Assembly (NCBI RefSeq): GCF_024519315.1
Contig: NZ_JANIIC010000016.1
Span: 62,001 to 126,000, forward strand
DNA from: Streptomyces malaysiensis subsp. samsunensis
GTDB taxonomy: Bacteria > Actinomycetota > Actinomycetes > Streptomycetales > Streptomycetaceae
Length of the DNA stretch: 64,000 nucleotides
Direction: 5' to 3'
A program made the position numbers and the translations under genes. This document shows positions 8,243-16,796 of this stretch, piece after piece. Under the pieces are notes generated by a model. The model saw only the letters and a program-made list of their open reading frames with translations, did no database searches and was not told the DNA's origin. How positions within the stretch are numbered: position 1 is the stretch's first letter; every line of letters starts with the position of its first letter.

Positions 8243-8387
8243 CCACCACCCGCGCGGGCAGGCTCCGGCTGACATCCACATCTGACATCAACAAGCACAG
8301 ATGTCGGCACACAACGGCGACTCAGGGCGACCACGACGACCCCAGACAGGTGCCGCTGAACAGGCGCCGGACGGACCGCGAGCCGAA

Positions 8388-8429
8388 CTTACAAGGCAGA
8401 TGTCGGCGGTTCGAACCCGTCTGCGCCCA
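8388..8429 (+). other. attR: duplicated 3' half of a tRNA, probably tRNA-Val(UAC)
   Basis: Anticodon loop CTTACAA (8388-8394, anticodon TAC), 3' anticodon strand GGCAG, variable ATGTC, T arm GGCGG-TTCGAAC-CCGTC (8405-8421), acceptor strand TGCGCCC and discriminator A (8429). The sequence upstream does not supply the 5' half, so this is the duplicate left by integration, not a functional tRNA. The intact gene is expected left of the window. Isotype rests on the anticodon loop only. Confidence 0.75.
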
Positions 8430-8459
8430 CAGCGATTGACCGCAGGTAAGAGGCGGTAG

Positions 8460-8491
8460 CTGCCCCCCCAACTCGGCTGAGTTGGGGGCAG
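8460..8491 (+). terminator. Hairpin downstream of att
   Basis: CTGCCCCCCCAACTC (8460-8474) pairs with GAGTTGGGGGCAG (8479-8491), followed by TCTC. It lies 31 bp after the tRNA remnant and is probably the original chromosomal terminator of the tRNA gene displaced by the integration. Confidence 0.65.
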
Positions 8492-8605
8492 TCTCATGCT
8501 GATCGCCCGCGCGCTCGGCGTAAAGATCGTTGCATTGTTCGGTCGCCTCGTCCTCGACGAGTTCGGCGCGCGACGCGCCGCGCGTAACGTCCATGGTCAG
8601 TACGG

Positions 8606-9571
8606 CTAGAGGTCGATGACGACCTTGCCGTGCACATGTCGGCCGGCTTGCAGCTCGACTGCCGCGCGGATCTGCTCCACCGGGAAGCTCGCCGCAATGG
8701 GCACACGGAGTCGGCCCGCCGCGACCAGGCGGGCAATCTCCTCTATGGCGCCGGGGGCGGCGTTGGCGCCGTTTGCCGGTGTGATCCCGTCGACCTGTGC
8801 GGCGATGGTGGTGATGCGCTCGTCCGGAACGCCGAGTTCTCGTGCTGCCCGCACCGTGTCCGTCCCGAAGAGGTCGATGGCCGCGGTGACGCCGGTGGGG
8901 GCCAGGGCGCGGAGCCGGTCGGCCAGGCCGTCGCCATAGGCGACCGGCTCGGCCCCGAGGGCGCGCAGGGCATCGGCCGATGTCGCCGATCCCGTCCCGA
9001 TCACTCGGGCGCCCGCGAGCCGAGCGAGCTGGACGGCGAACACGCCGACCCCGCCTCCCGCGCCGCCGATGAGCAGCGTGTCGCCCGGGCCGGGGTTGAC
9101 GACGGCGAGGGCGGCGGCGGCCGTGCACCCCGCTATGGCAAGGGTGGCGGCGGTGCGGTCGTCGACGCCGTCGGGGGTGTGGTGTGCGTCGCCGCCCGCC
9201 GCAATGGTCCCTGCCACGTCGATGACTACGTAGTCGGCGACCGCGCGGGAGAGGGCGCCGCCGAACACTCGGTCGCCGGCCGCGAACTCGGTCACGCCGT
9301 TACCGACCTGGTCCACGACCCCGGCATAGTCGGTTCCGAACCCGGACGGCAGGCTCAAGCCGAAGCGGGTGGCGGTGTCCGCGTCAGAGGTCATGAACCA
9401 GTCCATCGGGTTCAGTCCAGCCGCGGTGACTCGCACGCGGATCTGCCCCGAGCCGGCCTGCGGCGCGGGTACTTCGCGGATGTTCAGGACCTCAGGACCG
9501 CCGAATGACTCGAGCCGGACCGCTCTGCTGGTGGTCGCCGACGTGTTGACGCTCGGTTCTTGCATGCTCAC
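8606..9571 (-). CDS. NADP-dependent zinc-independent alcohol/quinone oxidoreductase (MDR family)
   Basis: 321 residues. GroES-like N-terminal domain (about 20-140, with GLNPMDWF and FGTDYAGVVDQVG) and Rossmann domain with the nucleotide motif GGAGGGVGVFAVQLA (about residue 170). No catalytic zinc Cys/His set, as in quinone-oxidoreductase-type MDRs. The substrate cannot be read from sequence. GTG at 9571 is preferred since GAGG lies 7 bases upstream. Divergent from the TetR gene at 9667, which probably controls it. A related oxidoreductase/TetR pair recurs at 28140-29752. Confidence 0.85.
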   Translation of the reverse strand: MSMQEPSVNTSATTSRAVRLESFGGPEVLNIREVPAPQAGSGQIRVRVTAAGLNPMDWFMTSDADTATRFGLSLPSGFGTDYAGVVDQVGNGVTEFAAGDRVFGGALSRAVADYVVIDVAGTIAAGGDAHHTPDGVDDRTAATLAIAGCTAAAALAVVNPGPGDTLLIGGAGGGVGVFAVQLARLAGARVIGTGSATSADALRALGAEPVAYGDGLADRLRALAPTGVTAAIDLFGTDTVRAARELGVPDERITTIAAQVDGITPANGANAAPGAIEEIARLVAAGRLRVPIAASFPVEQIRAAVELQAGRHVHGKVVIDL

Positions 9572-9666
9572 TTGTTTCCCTCAGGGACGAACGAGAGGAG
9601 CGAAAGAAAAGTGGACTATGCTCCGTTTACAAGCGACACCCTAGCGCAATCGGAGCGTGATCCGTT

Positions 9667-10239
9667 TTGGAAGAGTTGCAGACTCGCGAACTTCGAGCGG
9701 ACGCGACTCGCAACCGCAACCAACTCCTCGAAGTGGCAACCCGCATGTTCGTGTCTGCCGACACCGAGCCGTCGATGCGCGCGATCGCACGCGAAGCCGG
9801 GGTCGGCATCGCCACGCTCTACCGGCACTTCCCCAACCGCGAGTCCCTGGTTGACGCGGTCTATCGCGATCAGGTCGCGCGGCTCACCGCCGGTGCCCGC
9901 GAACTACTCGCTCAGCTGCCCCCGCCCGCGGCGCTGCGACGCTGGATGGATCTGTTCGGCGAATGGATCGCGACGAAGAACGGCATGCTCGACACGCTGC
10001 TCGCGATGATCGAATCGGGCGAGATCGCCCATGCCCGGACCCAGACCGAACTGCTCGCGGCCATCGACGACATCCTCGACGCCGGCCGCGCGACGGGCGA
10101 GCTGCGTGCCGATGTCACCGCCGAAGACATCGCTGCCAGCCTCATCGGCATCTTCACTGTGGCCCCCTCGCCCGAGCACGAGGCCAGGGCAAGACGGCTG
10201 CTGAATATTCTGATGGACGGCCTCCGACCTACACCCTGA
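9667..10239 (+). CDS. TetR-family repressor
   Basis: 190 residues with a TetR helix-turn-helix near residues 10-60 (MRAIAREAGVGIATLYRHFP) and a variable helical ligand domain. The start is uncertain: TTG at 9667 with a distant GGAG; the real start may be leaderless. The 95-bp divergent gap to the oxidoreductase contains a GCTCCG ... CGGAGC inverted pair that could be its operator. Likely ligand-responsive control of the neighbouring oxidoreductase. Confidence 0.82.
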   Translation: MEELQTRELRADATRNRNQLLEVATRMFVSADTEPSMRAIAREAGVGIATLYRHFPNRESLVDAVYRDQVARLTAGARELLAQLPPPAALRRWMDLFGEWIATKNGMLDTLLAMIESGEIAHARTQTELLAAIDDILDAGRATGELRADVTAEDIAASLIGIFTVAPSPEHEARARRLLNILMDGLRPTP

Positions 10240-10546
10240 GCCGCTCATCTACGGCGTTCCGGCTACGAGTGCGTGTCCGCCTGCCCCTCGTCTCCGAGAC
10301 GTTCACATGCGCCGACCGGGAGACGCACGCCAAGTTGGTCCTGGCGGGTCGAGCAGACACCACCGTAGCCATCGCATTGACCATGAATGGGTTCCGCAGC
10401 CATGGCGAACACCCAGTCCACGCGCTGCCAGCGCGGCAGCATTCGCTCCAACGGGGTCAGCGCCATCCCAGAGGGAAGATCACGGTCGCCGGCCGCGTCG
10501 ACCCCGCCACCGGCCGACGCCACAAGTGCCTGCCACTCTCCAACGC
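10240..10546. other. Intergenic, nothing recognised
   Basis: No gene or repeat I can support between the TetR gene and the methyltransferase remnant; frames across it show no family resemblance and no ribosome sites. Confidence 0.4.
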
Positions 10547-11464
10547 CTACCTGCGCAAGCTGCGCGTCCCGGAGGTGTCGATGAGTCGCAGGTCCCAGCC
10601 ACTTGGGCCTTGCCCGCTGTCGCGCCGGACCAGGATCGGGGTGTGGACGTCGGGGGCTGGGCGGCCGGCCGCTTCCCATTCGGATAGCCACCCGCGCAGC
10701 ACTGCCAGAGACGGGGAGTCGGAGCAGTCGGCAACGATCATGCCGTCCTGCTGAATCACAGCTGCCGTGGTCGGGGTCGAGTGCCCCAGGGCCCACAGGT
10801 CCGGGCTCAGACCAGTCATGGTCACGTACGGGTTGCCCTTGGCCGCGACGAAAGTACGCCAGGATGGCCAGTCCACTTCAGGTCCGTCGTACGGCTCGAT
10901 GTGCGCGTCTTTCACCAGCCGATCCAGCGTGGCGCGGGCACCGCTGTTCCGCCAATTGTCCTTGCCGCGCCAAGCGACAGAGATCCAGGAAGGCGCGGGT
11001 ACACGGTTCTCCCAGTCCACCCACCGTCCCGGCAGATCGAGATCCCCCTTCGGCGAGGCGGTCGCCTCGATGTATCCGCCCGTGAAGATCGCCTCAACGT
11101 CCGGCTGGCCGTTACGGACCCGGATCCTGGCAACGACTGTCATGTTGGGCACAGCCGCAATCGGCAGCGGAGCCACCACGAGCCCGCCGTCGACCATTTG
11201 GCTCACCCATGCCTCAGGCAGTAGTGGTGGCGTGCACCACGCCACCACCCTGTCGAACGGGGCCCGGCTGGGGAAGCCGGCCGTGCCGTCGGCGGTGTAG
11301 CAGCGGACGTTGCGCAGGCCCCGATCGTGGTGGATGAGGTTGGCCCAGCGGGTCAGGTAGTGGTCGATGTCGAGGCTGGTCACCTGGCCGGTGGGCCCGA
11401 CGAGTTGTGCGAGTAGGGCGCCGGAGTAGCCGGACCCGGTGCCGAATTCGGCGACGTTCGTGCC
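10547..11464 (-). pseudogene. Truncated protein-L-isoaspartate O-methyltransferase of a lasso cluster
   Basis: The frame reads NVAEFGTGSGYSGALLAQLV, the SAM-binding motif I of PIMT enzymes, then the methyltransferase core and a C-terminal extension ending DTSGTRSLRR. The roughly 80 residues that normally precede motif I are absent: the frame meets a stop just upstream and instead abuts the cyclase fragment at about 11455-11475. In aspartimide lasso clusters (lihuanodin/cellulonodin type) such an enzyme methylates a ring Asp of the threaded peptide. An internal ATG could still give a 278-residue product lacking motif I, so it is probably inactive. Confidence 0.68.
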
Positions 11465-11799
11465 TGATACGAGCCGGGCCAGCGAGTCAGCGCCGCCCAG
11501 TTTCTTGCCCGCACGGTTGTCAGTGCCTGGTGCAGCTGCTGGTCGTCGGCGCCGCAGTCACCGATGACCGCCAGTGCCAGCGGGCCGGAGCCTGCCGATC
11601 GTACTTGGCCGGTGGCCCAGCCCACGGTCCATGCCGCGGCCAGGCCCGGTACGGGCTTTCTGTTCCTCGGTAGCCGATCGTGTCGGCTCGCTCCGTACCA
11701 TCCTGTGCTCCACCGCATCAGCAGCCCGCTCTCGTCGCTCTCGTTCTTGGTGGTCGAAACGGAACGGGCGCCGGGCTGCTGGCGGCCGTGCCCCAACAC
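11455..11799 (-). pseudogene. N-terminal fragment of a lasso cyclase (asparagine-synthetase-like)
   Basis: About 110 residues from GTG at 11799. The diagnostic part is VIGDCGADDQQLHQALTTVR then ARNWAALTRWPGSY, close to the glutaminase-like N-terminal domain of Streptomyces lasso cyclases (C proteins). After WPGSY the similarity stops and the DNA continues into the methyltransferase in another frame. Thus the ATP-dependent synthetase domain, and the B1/B2 genes expected next, are deleted. Assignment of this fragment is from recalled family patterns and is moderate. Confidence 0.5.
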
Positions 11800-11886
11800 G
11801 GTCCTCTCCGAAGCCCCGGCGCCCGTTCAAGTCCGCCTGGGGCCGGGCTGCGGCGCACATCCGCCCGGCCCCAGGCAGCCGATGGA

Positions 11887-12030
11887 TCAGGCGTTCTTGT
11901 ACTGGGTGTCGTCGGCGGTGTCGAAGTTGTTCGTGCCCAGCGTCACCTTGACGACGTCACCGGCGTCCAGGACGACCGGAGCGGTGTACACGGGAGCGGC
12001 GGTCTGCGTGTTCATGATTCCTGCCTTCAT
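11887..12030 (-). CDS. Lasso-peptide precursor, aspartimide type
   Basis: 47 residues. The leader carries the RRE-binding pattern YTAPVVLDAGDVVKVTL (Tyr, Pro, Leu/Val and Gly spacing), with Thr at the penultimate leader position. Predicted core: GTNNFDTADDTQYKNA, with Gly1 as amine, Asp9 (or the ninth position) as ring acceptor, and an in-ring Asp6-Thr7 that is the usual PIMT target. ATG at 12030 has GAGGGA nine bases upstream; an ATG at 12015 is possible. The gene is intact, but its processing enzymes are missing, so it is probably an orphan. Confidence 0.75.
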   Translation of the reverse strand: MKAGIMNTQTAAPVYTAPVVLDAGDVVKVTLGTNNFDTADDTQYKNA

Positions 12031-12217
12031 GGTGTTCCGTCCCTCGCGCCCGGGAATGGGCGCGCTGTGGACGTCGTACCTCGCCACGCGGCCGGGGTCG
12101 GGAAAGCCGTAATGTCCCCGGCCGCTGGCCCTGACAACCAGTCAACTCAGGTTGCGGCTTCGGCGGTACGGTGTCGGGCAGGCAAAGCGGTATATCGGGT
12201 ATACGGGGCAGGTACTC

Positions 12218-13103
12218 ATGACCAAGTGCACGCCGAATCACCAGCTGAGGAACCTGGTCGCCGAGTCCGGGCTGACGTACGAGGCCCTGGCCAAGGAGGT
12301 GCGCGCCGTAGCCGCCGAGTGTGGGGCGGGGAACCGACGAGATCCGGCAGCAGATGCTCTCCCCCGCCAGCCGCGGTGTGCATCTGCTCGGTTGGAAGTC
12401 CTACGACGCAGGACAGCAGGGCCTGGCCCAGCGCTATTACCTTCAGTCCTACGCACTCGCCGTCGAGTCCGGTGTTCCCGGGCACGATGGGTTCGTGATG
12501 CGCACGATGGCCATGCAAGGGCTCAAGCTGCACCGGCCCGAGCACTGCCAGGCCCTTGCTGAGACCGGGTTGAACCGCGCCAAGGGCAAGGTGGACGTGC
12601 AGACCGAATCCCTTTTCCGTGTCGTGCACGCCCACACCCTGGCCAAGTCCGGGCAGAGGCAGGCGGCCGTCGTTGAGGCCGAGCGGGCGCGTACTCTCCT
12701 CGCCGCCGACTGTGGGGGCGAGATGCCGTTCTGGGCTCTCGCTTGGGGCCCGCCTGCCGCGTCGGTCTACTCGCGCAACGCGAAGGTCTACGAGACGTTG
12801 GGCGATCGAAGGAACGCAGCGGAGCAGTACGCGCGGGCCGCCGCATCCCGCCCGGCAAGCTATGCGCGAATCGTCGCCCTCGACCTGGTGGCGAGCGCGG
12901 AGATGCAGCTCAAGGGTGGCAGCATCGAGCAGGCGTGTGCCACCTGGAACAGGGCGATGGACCACATGGACGGTGTGCGGTCCGTCCGTACCCGCAAGGC
13001 TGTGACGGGGATGCGCAGTGGGCTCGCTCGCTTCCGCGCCCGCGGTGTGCGCTGTGCGGCTGATCTGGATGAGCGGGCCGTGGAGTTCCTCGCCGCAACC
13101 TGA
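12218..13103 (+). pseudogene. Broken XRE-type regulator with TPR domain
   Basis: ATG at 12218 opens MTKCTPNHQLRNLVAESGLT, the N-terminus of a common Streptomyces helix-turn-helix regulator. The frame is lost near 12325 (KEVRAVAAECG), and the C-terminal TPR half continues in the +1 frame (HLLGWKSYDAGQQGLAQRYY ... ERAVEFLAAT) to 13103. The HTH remainder and linker, normally about 100-150 residues, are missing, so this is a deletion plus frameshift. It is divergent from the lasso precursor and decayed along with it. Confidence 0.65.
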
Positions 13104-13323
13104 TCGCCAGCCAGCCGCCGGAGTGGCGCGACGACAGCAATACGTCAGCCGAACGTTCGTCAAGTCGTGGGAGACGACGTCCTCCCATCTGCGAGCCCAC
13201 TTCGATCAGCCGCTCGAGTTCTCCCGCTACCCAGCCGCAGAGCGGCTCATCGGGGATGCGGAGCTCAGCCAGGAGCAGCGTGCCGAGACCATGCTGGTTC
13301 AAGCAATGGTTACCGGCCCGTGC

Positions 13324-13758
13324 TCAGTCGAGGCAGAACTCGTTGCCCTCGATGTCCTGCATCACGATGCACGACTCATTGTGGTCATCGGCAAGCAGCA
13401 GCCGCACGCGTATCGCGCCGAGCGCGACCAGTCGTGCGCACTCGGCTTCGAGCGTGGCGAGGCGCTGTTCCCCCACGAGCCCGGTGCCGACTCGTACGTC
13501 AAGATGCAGCCGATTCTTGACGACCTTGCCTTCGGGGACGCGCTGAAAGTACAGTCGCGGGCCCACGCCTGAGGGATCACCGCAGGCGAACGCCGAACCC
13601 TGCCGCTCAGGCGGCAGAGATCGATCGAAATCGTCCCATGTAGCGAACCCCTCCGGTGGCGGCGGTACGGCGTACCCCAACACCTCGCACCAAAAGCGAG
13701 CGACGCGCTCGGGTTCCGCGCAGTCGAAAGTGACCTGGAACTGCTTGATCGATGACAT
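13324..13758 (-). CDS. VOC-family (glyoxalase/bleomycin-resistance fold) protein
   Basis: 144 residues. Typical VOC pattern: QVTFDCAEPERVARFWCEVL at the start, GPRLYFQRVPEGKVVKNRLH in the middle, and MQDIEGNEFCLD at the end. The metal ligands would include the internal His (NRLHLDV) and C-terminal Glu (GNEFCL). Substrate unknown. It could be a detoxifier of a small electrophile or antibiotic. The 220 bp upstream of its 3' end, towards the broken regulator, hold no gene I can support. Confidence 0.8.
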   Translation of the reverse strand: MSSIKQFQVTFDCAEPERVARFWCEVLGYAVPPPPEGFATWDDFDRSLPPERQGSAFACGDPSGVGPRLYFQRVPEGKVVKNRLHLDVRVGTGLVGEQRLATLEAECARLVALGAIRVRLLLADDHNESCIVMQDIEGNEFCLD

Positions 13759-13834
13759 CGGCGCACCGTAGCAGGGGAACTCCGTTGTTCATTTTCCGGT
13801 GAGGAACATTGGCCCGTCGGCGCCTCGCCTCGGT

Positions 13835-14641
13835 TCACGACGCCCGCATGCCGCCGTCGACGGAGAGGACCACTCCGGTGACGTAGGAGGCGCGGTCGCT
13901 CAGTAGCCAGGCGGCGGCCTCGGCGACTTCCTCGGGCTGGGCCGCGCGGCGCAGTGGGGTGCGCGCGTTGAGTTGGTCGACGATGCCAGGCGACTCCGCT
14001 TCCCAGTGGCGCATCATCTCGGTCAGCGTGGTGCCGGGGGCGATGGCGTTGACGCGGATGCCCTCCGGGCCGTAGGCGACGGCGGCCGACTCGGTGAGGC
14101 TGTGGACACCTCGCTTCATCGCGCTGTACGCGGGCAGTACGGGGTTGCCCTTCCAGCCGCCGACGGACGAGGTGTTGACGATGGCGCCCGTGCCGGCGGT
14201 CGCCCTGATCGCGGCGATCTGAGCGGCCAGGGCCAGCCAGACGCCCTTGAGGTTGACGCCGTACTGCTCGTCGAAGTCCGCCTCCGGCACCTGGTCCATC
14301 GGGCCGGGCCGCCGCGTGCCGATCGCCCCGTTGTTGAAGGCGACGTCGAGTCGGCCGTACGCCTCCACCGTGCGGTCGACGGCGGCGCGCACGCTGGTCG
14401 CGTCGGCCAGGTCGCACACCGCGTACTCCGCGGTGCCGCCCGCCGCCCGGATCTGTTCGGTCACCGCTTCGAGCTGGTCCTCGGTACGGGCCGCGAGCAG
14501 TACCCGGGCGCCTTCCCGGGCGAAGAGGCGCGCCGCGGCGGCGCCGATGCCGCGGCCGGCTCCGCTGATGAAGGCGACCTTGCCCGCCAGCAGACCCGGA
14601 GCGGCGGGGGCGGAGGTGTCGGTGGTGTGGGTGTTGTCCAT
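13835..14641 (-). CDS. Short-chain dehydrogenase/reductase
   Basis: 268-residue classical SDR. Cofactor motif ISGAGRGIGAAAARLF (about residues 25-40), NNGAIG (the NNAG equivalent), catalytic Ser in NTSSVGG and YSAMK for Tyr/Lys, and C-terminal GVVLSVDGGMRAS. ATG at 14641 (MDNTHTTDTSAPAAPGLLAG) is preferred because the longer frame runs through the divergent promoter. Divergent from an XRE/MmyB regulator that likely controls it. NADP(H) preference is likely from the GRG pattern but not certain. Confidence 0.88.
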   Translation of the reverse strand: MDNTHTTDTSAPAAPGLLAGKVAFISGAGRGIGAAAARLFAREGARVLLAARTEDQLEAVTEQIRAAGGTAEYAVCDLADATSVRAAVDRTVEAYGRLDVAFNNGAIGTRRPGPMDQVPEADFDEQYGVNLKGVWLALAAQIAAIRATAGTGAIVNTSSVGGWKGNPVLPAYSAMKRGVHSLTESAAVAYGPEGIRVNAIAPGTTLTEMMRHWEAESPGIVDQLNARTPLRRAAQPEEVAEAAAWLLSDRASYVTGVVLSVDGGMRAS

Positions 14642-14729
14642 GCCGATGAGCCTGGGCCCGGCCGCGTACCTGCATCCAGGCACCGGCGGTACCTGGATCG
14701 GCTTCGTCGGCCCGCTGACACTGGGGGAC

Positions 14730-15581
14730 ATGGACAGGCGAGAGCTGGCCGGTTTCCTGCGCAGCAGGCGCGAGCGGATCACCCCCGCCGATGTGGGGCT
14801 GCCCGCCGGGCCGAGGCGCCGTACCCCGGGGCTGCGGCGCGAGGAGGTGGCGCAGCTGGCGTTCATCTCCACCGAGTACTACACGCGGCTCGAGCAGGCC
14901 CGCGGCCCGCGCCCCTCGCGCGAGGTGCTGGCCGGACTGACCCGTGCCCTGCGCCTGTCGGACGCCGAGCGCGCCCATCTGCACTACCTCGCCGGTGCCC
15001 CGCCCGCCCCACCGCCAGGGCCCTCCCGCGAGGTGCGCCCGAGCATCCTGGACCTGCTGCGGCGGTTACCGCACGCCGCGGCGCTCGTACTGTCCGCGGC
15101 CTATGAGGTGATCGCGCACAACGACCTGGCGGCCGCCCTCCTGGAGGACTTCTCCGCCCTGCCCCGGCACGAGCGCAACTTCCTGCGCCGCACGTTCCTC
15201 GATTCTTCGGCGGGGGAGCGGCAGTGGTACAGCCGTTCCGGTATGGAGATCTTCGGCCGCACCGCGGCCCGGCACCTGCGGGCCGCCGCTGCCCGGTACC
15301 CCGACGACCCCGAAGTCGCCGCGCTGGTGAAGGACCTGCTCGCCGGCAGCGCGGAGTTCGCCCGGCTGTGGGCCGCCTACGACATGTCGGTGGAACCCGC
15401 CCCGCAGAAGACCTTTCGGCACCCCCTGATCGGTCCCATCACGCTCAACTGCGATGTCCTGGACATCGCCGACCGGGATCAGCGGGTCGTGATCTACACG
15501 GCCGATCCCGGCTCCCCGGCGGAGGAGGCTCTGCGGCTGCTGTCGGTGATCGGCATACAGCGCCTGGACGTACCCGGCTGA
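14730..15581 (+). CDS. XRE-family regulator with MmyB-like ligand domain
   Basis: 283 residues. An N-terminal helix-turn-helix contains RRRTPGLRREEVAQLAFIST and YYTRLEQARG. The C-terminal MmyB-like domain (about 105-283) includes ILDLLRRLPHAAALVLSAAY and DPGSPAEEALRLL. Many such proteins control a divergently encoded SDR, as here. The ATG at 14730 gives a 88-bp divergent promoter with the SDR gene; the upstream extension lacks homology. Confidence 0.85.
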   Translation: MDRRELAGFLRSRRERITPADVGLPAGPRRRTPGLRREEVAQLAFISTEYYTRLEQARGPRPSREVLAGLTRALRLSDAERAHLHYLAGAPPAPPPGPSREVRPSILDLLRRLPHAAALVLSAAYEVIAHNDLAAALLEDFSALPRHERNFLRRTFLDSSAGERQWYSRSGMEIFGRTAARHLRAAAARYPDDPEVAALVKDLLAGSAEFARLWAAYDMSVEPAPQKTFRHPLIGPITLNCDVLDIADRDQRVVIYTADPGSPAEEALRLLSVIGIQRLDVPG

Positions 15582-15588
15582 CCGCGGC

Positions 15589-16176
15589 TCAAAGGCTCGA
15601 TATGCCATGGATGACCGCCGGCTCCGGACTCAGGTGGGCGAGCAGCGCCTCTACGAGCGCTTCCAGGGCCGCGACGGTGGCCGGTTCGGTGAACCGGCCG
15701 TCCTCGGCGGCGATCGCGTCGGCGCGTGCGAGGGCGATTTGTGGCGCGGCGATGAGCACCGCGCCCGAGCGCTCCAGCACCGTCCGCAGTCCCGACTGGG
15801 CCTCCATCGCGCCGCGGGCACTCGTACTCGCGCTGAGCATGGCGACCGGCTTGTCCGTCAGGGCGCTGTCCCCCCAGGGCCGGGAGAGCCAGTCCAGCGC
15901 GTTCTTCAGCACCCCGGACACCAGCCCGTTGTAGGACGGTGTGGAGATCAGGACGGCGTCGGAGGCCGTCACCAGGTGGCGTGCGGCATGTACGGCCTCG
16001 TGTCGCTTGCCGCTCTCGTCATCGCTCTGGTGGTAGTAGGGCAGTTCCTCGATGGCGAGCCGTACGGCCGCCGCCGGTTCGGGGCGACCGGTGAGCATTC
16101 GTTCGATGGTCGCGATCGCCATGGTGTTGAGCGAGTCGTGACGAAGGCTGCCCGAAATGAGAACGATCCTGGTCAT
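15589..16176 (-). CDS. NADPH-dependent FMN reductase family protein
   Basis: 195-residue flavodoxin-like fold: phosphate-binding GSLRHDSLNT at residues 9-18 and the family signature PSYNGLVSGVLKNALDWLSR near residue 80. Reduces FMN or quinones with NAD(P)H. It ends 8 bp from the convergent XRE gene. It lies just before the azapteridine operon but on the opposite strand; a role supplying reduced flavin to that pathway is possible but unsupported. Confidence 0.85.
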   Translation of the reverse strand: MTRIVLISGSLRHDSLNTMAIATIERMLTGRPEPAAAVRLAIEELPYYHQSDDESGKRHEAVHAARHLVTASDAVLISTPSYNGLVSGVLKNALDWLSRPWGDSALTDKPVAMLSASTSARGAMEAQSGLRTVLERSGAVLIAAPQIALARADAIAAEDGRFTEPATVAALEALVEALLAHLSPEPAVIHGISSL

Positions 16177-16635
16177 GCTGCTCTCTCCTTGGTTTTCCGG
16201 GAGTACGGCGAGCAGGGGTCCTCTCCATCATGCAACGCCGACTCACTCATTGTTGACACCGGCCGTGTAAATAAAACAGGAAACATACTTCACCCGGAAT
16301 CGGTCGCTCTGCCACAAATGCAGTGAGAAGGGCGCCGGGATTCGTCGAGGGTGATGGGGGTTCGGCCGTGATTCGCGGAGAACTCCCTGGTGAGAGCGGT
16401 GGTATGGAACTGGTACCGATAAGGAATCGGACTGGTAGCCCCGGTGGGCAATCTAGTCCCTGCCTGAAGTTCGCGGCGTCACAACGCGTTTTGTTTCGCC
16501 GTTGGGCTCCGGGCGTGCAACCCGCCCCATCCGTTTTCACGGAATGTTCGTGGGTGACGATCCGTAACCCGGATCAAGCCCTGGTGTGTGGGTTCACAAA
16601 AGCGCCCCTCGATTCGGCGAAGGAGGTGAATTCAG
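16177..16635 (+). promoter_or_regulatory. Upstream region of the azapteridine operon
   Basis: 460 bp without a supported gene and locally more AT-rich (for example GTGTAAATAAAACAGGAAAC near 16265-16284, after a TTGACA at about 16251). It probably holds the operon promoter(s) and any SARP binding repeats, though I could not recognise a clear heptamer repeat. It ends in a near-perfect ribosome site AAGGAGGTGA at 16620-16629. Confidence 0.4.
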
Positions 16636-16677
16636 ATGACCAAGCTCGTCCGCCGCGTGACTCGCGCCGCCATCTGA
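16636..16677 (+). CDS. 13-codon leader ORF with strong ribosome site
   Basis: ATG at 16636 lies 6-8 bases after AAGGAGGTGA, the best Shine-Dalgarno in the neighbourhood, and reads MTKLVRRVTRAAI then TGA. It lies 195 bp before the first operon gene and before a strong hairpin (16797-16829). It could be an attenuator leader peptide or a tiny structural peptide. The alternative frame stays open to 16769 (ending TARLLGHVIDPP), so a frameshift could make a roughly 44-residue product. Function unknown. Confidence 0.45.
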   Translation: MTKLVRRVTRAAI

Positions 16678-16796
16678 AGAAGGGATCCGGTTCCACCGGA
16701 CCCGTACTGCGGGAACAGGACACGCCGCCGACAGCCAGGCTGCTCGGCCACGTGATTGACCCGCCCTGAGCCCTGACGCACCTTGTCGAGGGTCTT

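Larger units (their letters stand above)
7407..8387. other. Non-coding att-proximal region of AICE-1
   Basis: No convincing gene in 980 bp; open frames here lack ribosome sites and recognisable sequence. It holds the korSA terminator, a 10-bp stem hairpin at 7591-7627 (GGCCCGTCCG / CGGACGGGCC) and the large inverted repeat at 8077-8242. In pSAM2-type elements this interval is where cis-acting transfer (clt) or single-strand-origin functions could sit; that is inference. Confidence 0.5.
1..8429. mobile_element. pSAM2-like integrative conjugative element (AICE-1), right part
   Basis: The minus-strand series int-xis-repSA-small genes-spdB-traSA with divergent korSA is the standard actinomycete AICE backbone. 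The right boundary is the partial tRNA copy at 8388-8429. Because that copy reads on the plus strand, the intact tRNA and the other att site should lie left of the window, next to the integrase gene. The left edge of the window cuts the integrase. Gene order and the RepSA/TraSA/KorSA set are seen directly; mobility is inferred. Confidence 0.88.

Noticed and set aside
8388..8429. A functional tRNA gene
   Set aside because: Only the anticodon loop through acceptor 3' strand is present; no 5' half precedes it.
9963..10754. 263-codon plus-strand frame overlapping the TetR gene end
   Set aside because: Arg-rich shadow frame continuing through the gap; no supporting motif.
10547..11383. Housekeeping protein-L-isoaspartate methyltransferase
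   Set aside because: Lacks the N-terminal part, carries the C-terminal extension of RiPP-associated enzymes, and sits behind a lasso precursor.
13104..13323. Possible coding remnant between the broken regulator and the VOC gene
   Set aside because: Plus-strand frame RTFVKSWETTSSHLRAHF is open but unrecognised, without start or conserved motif.
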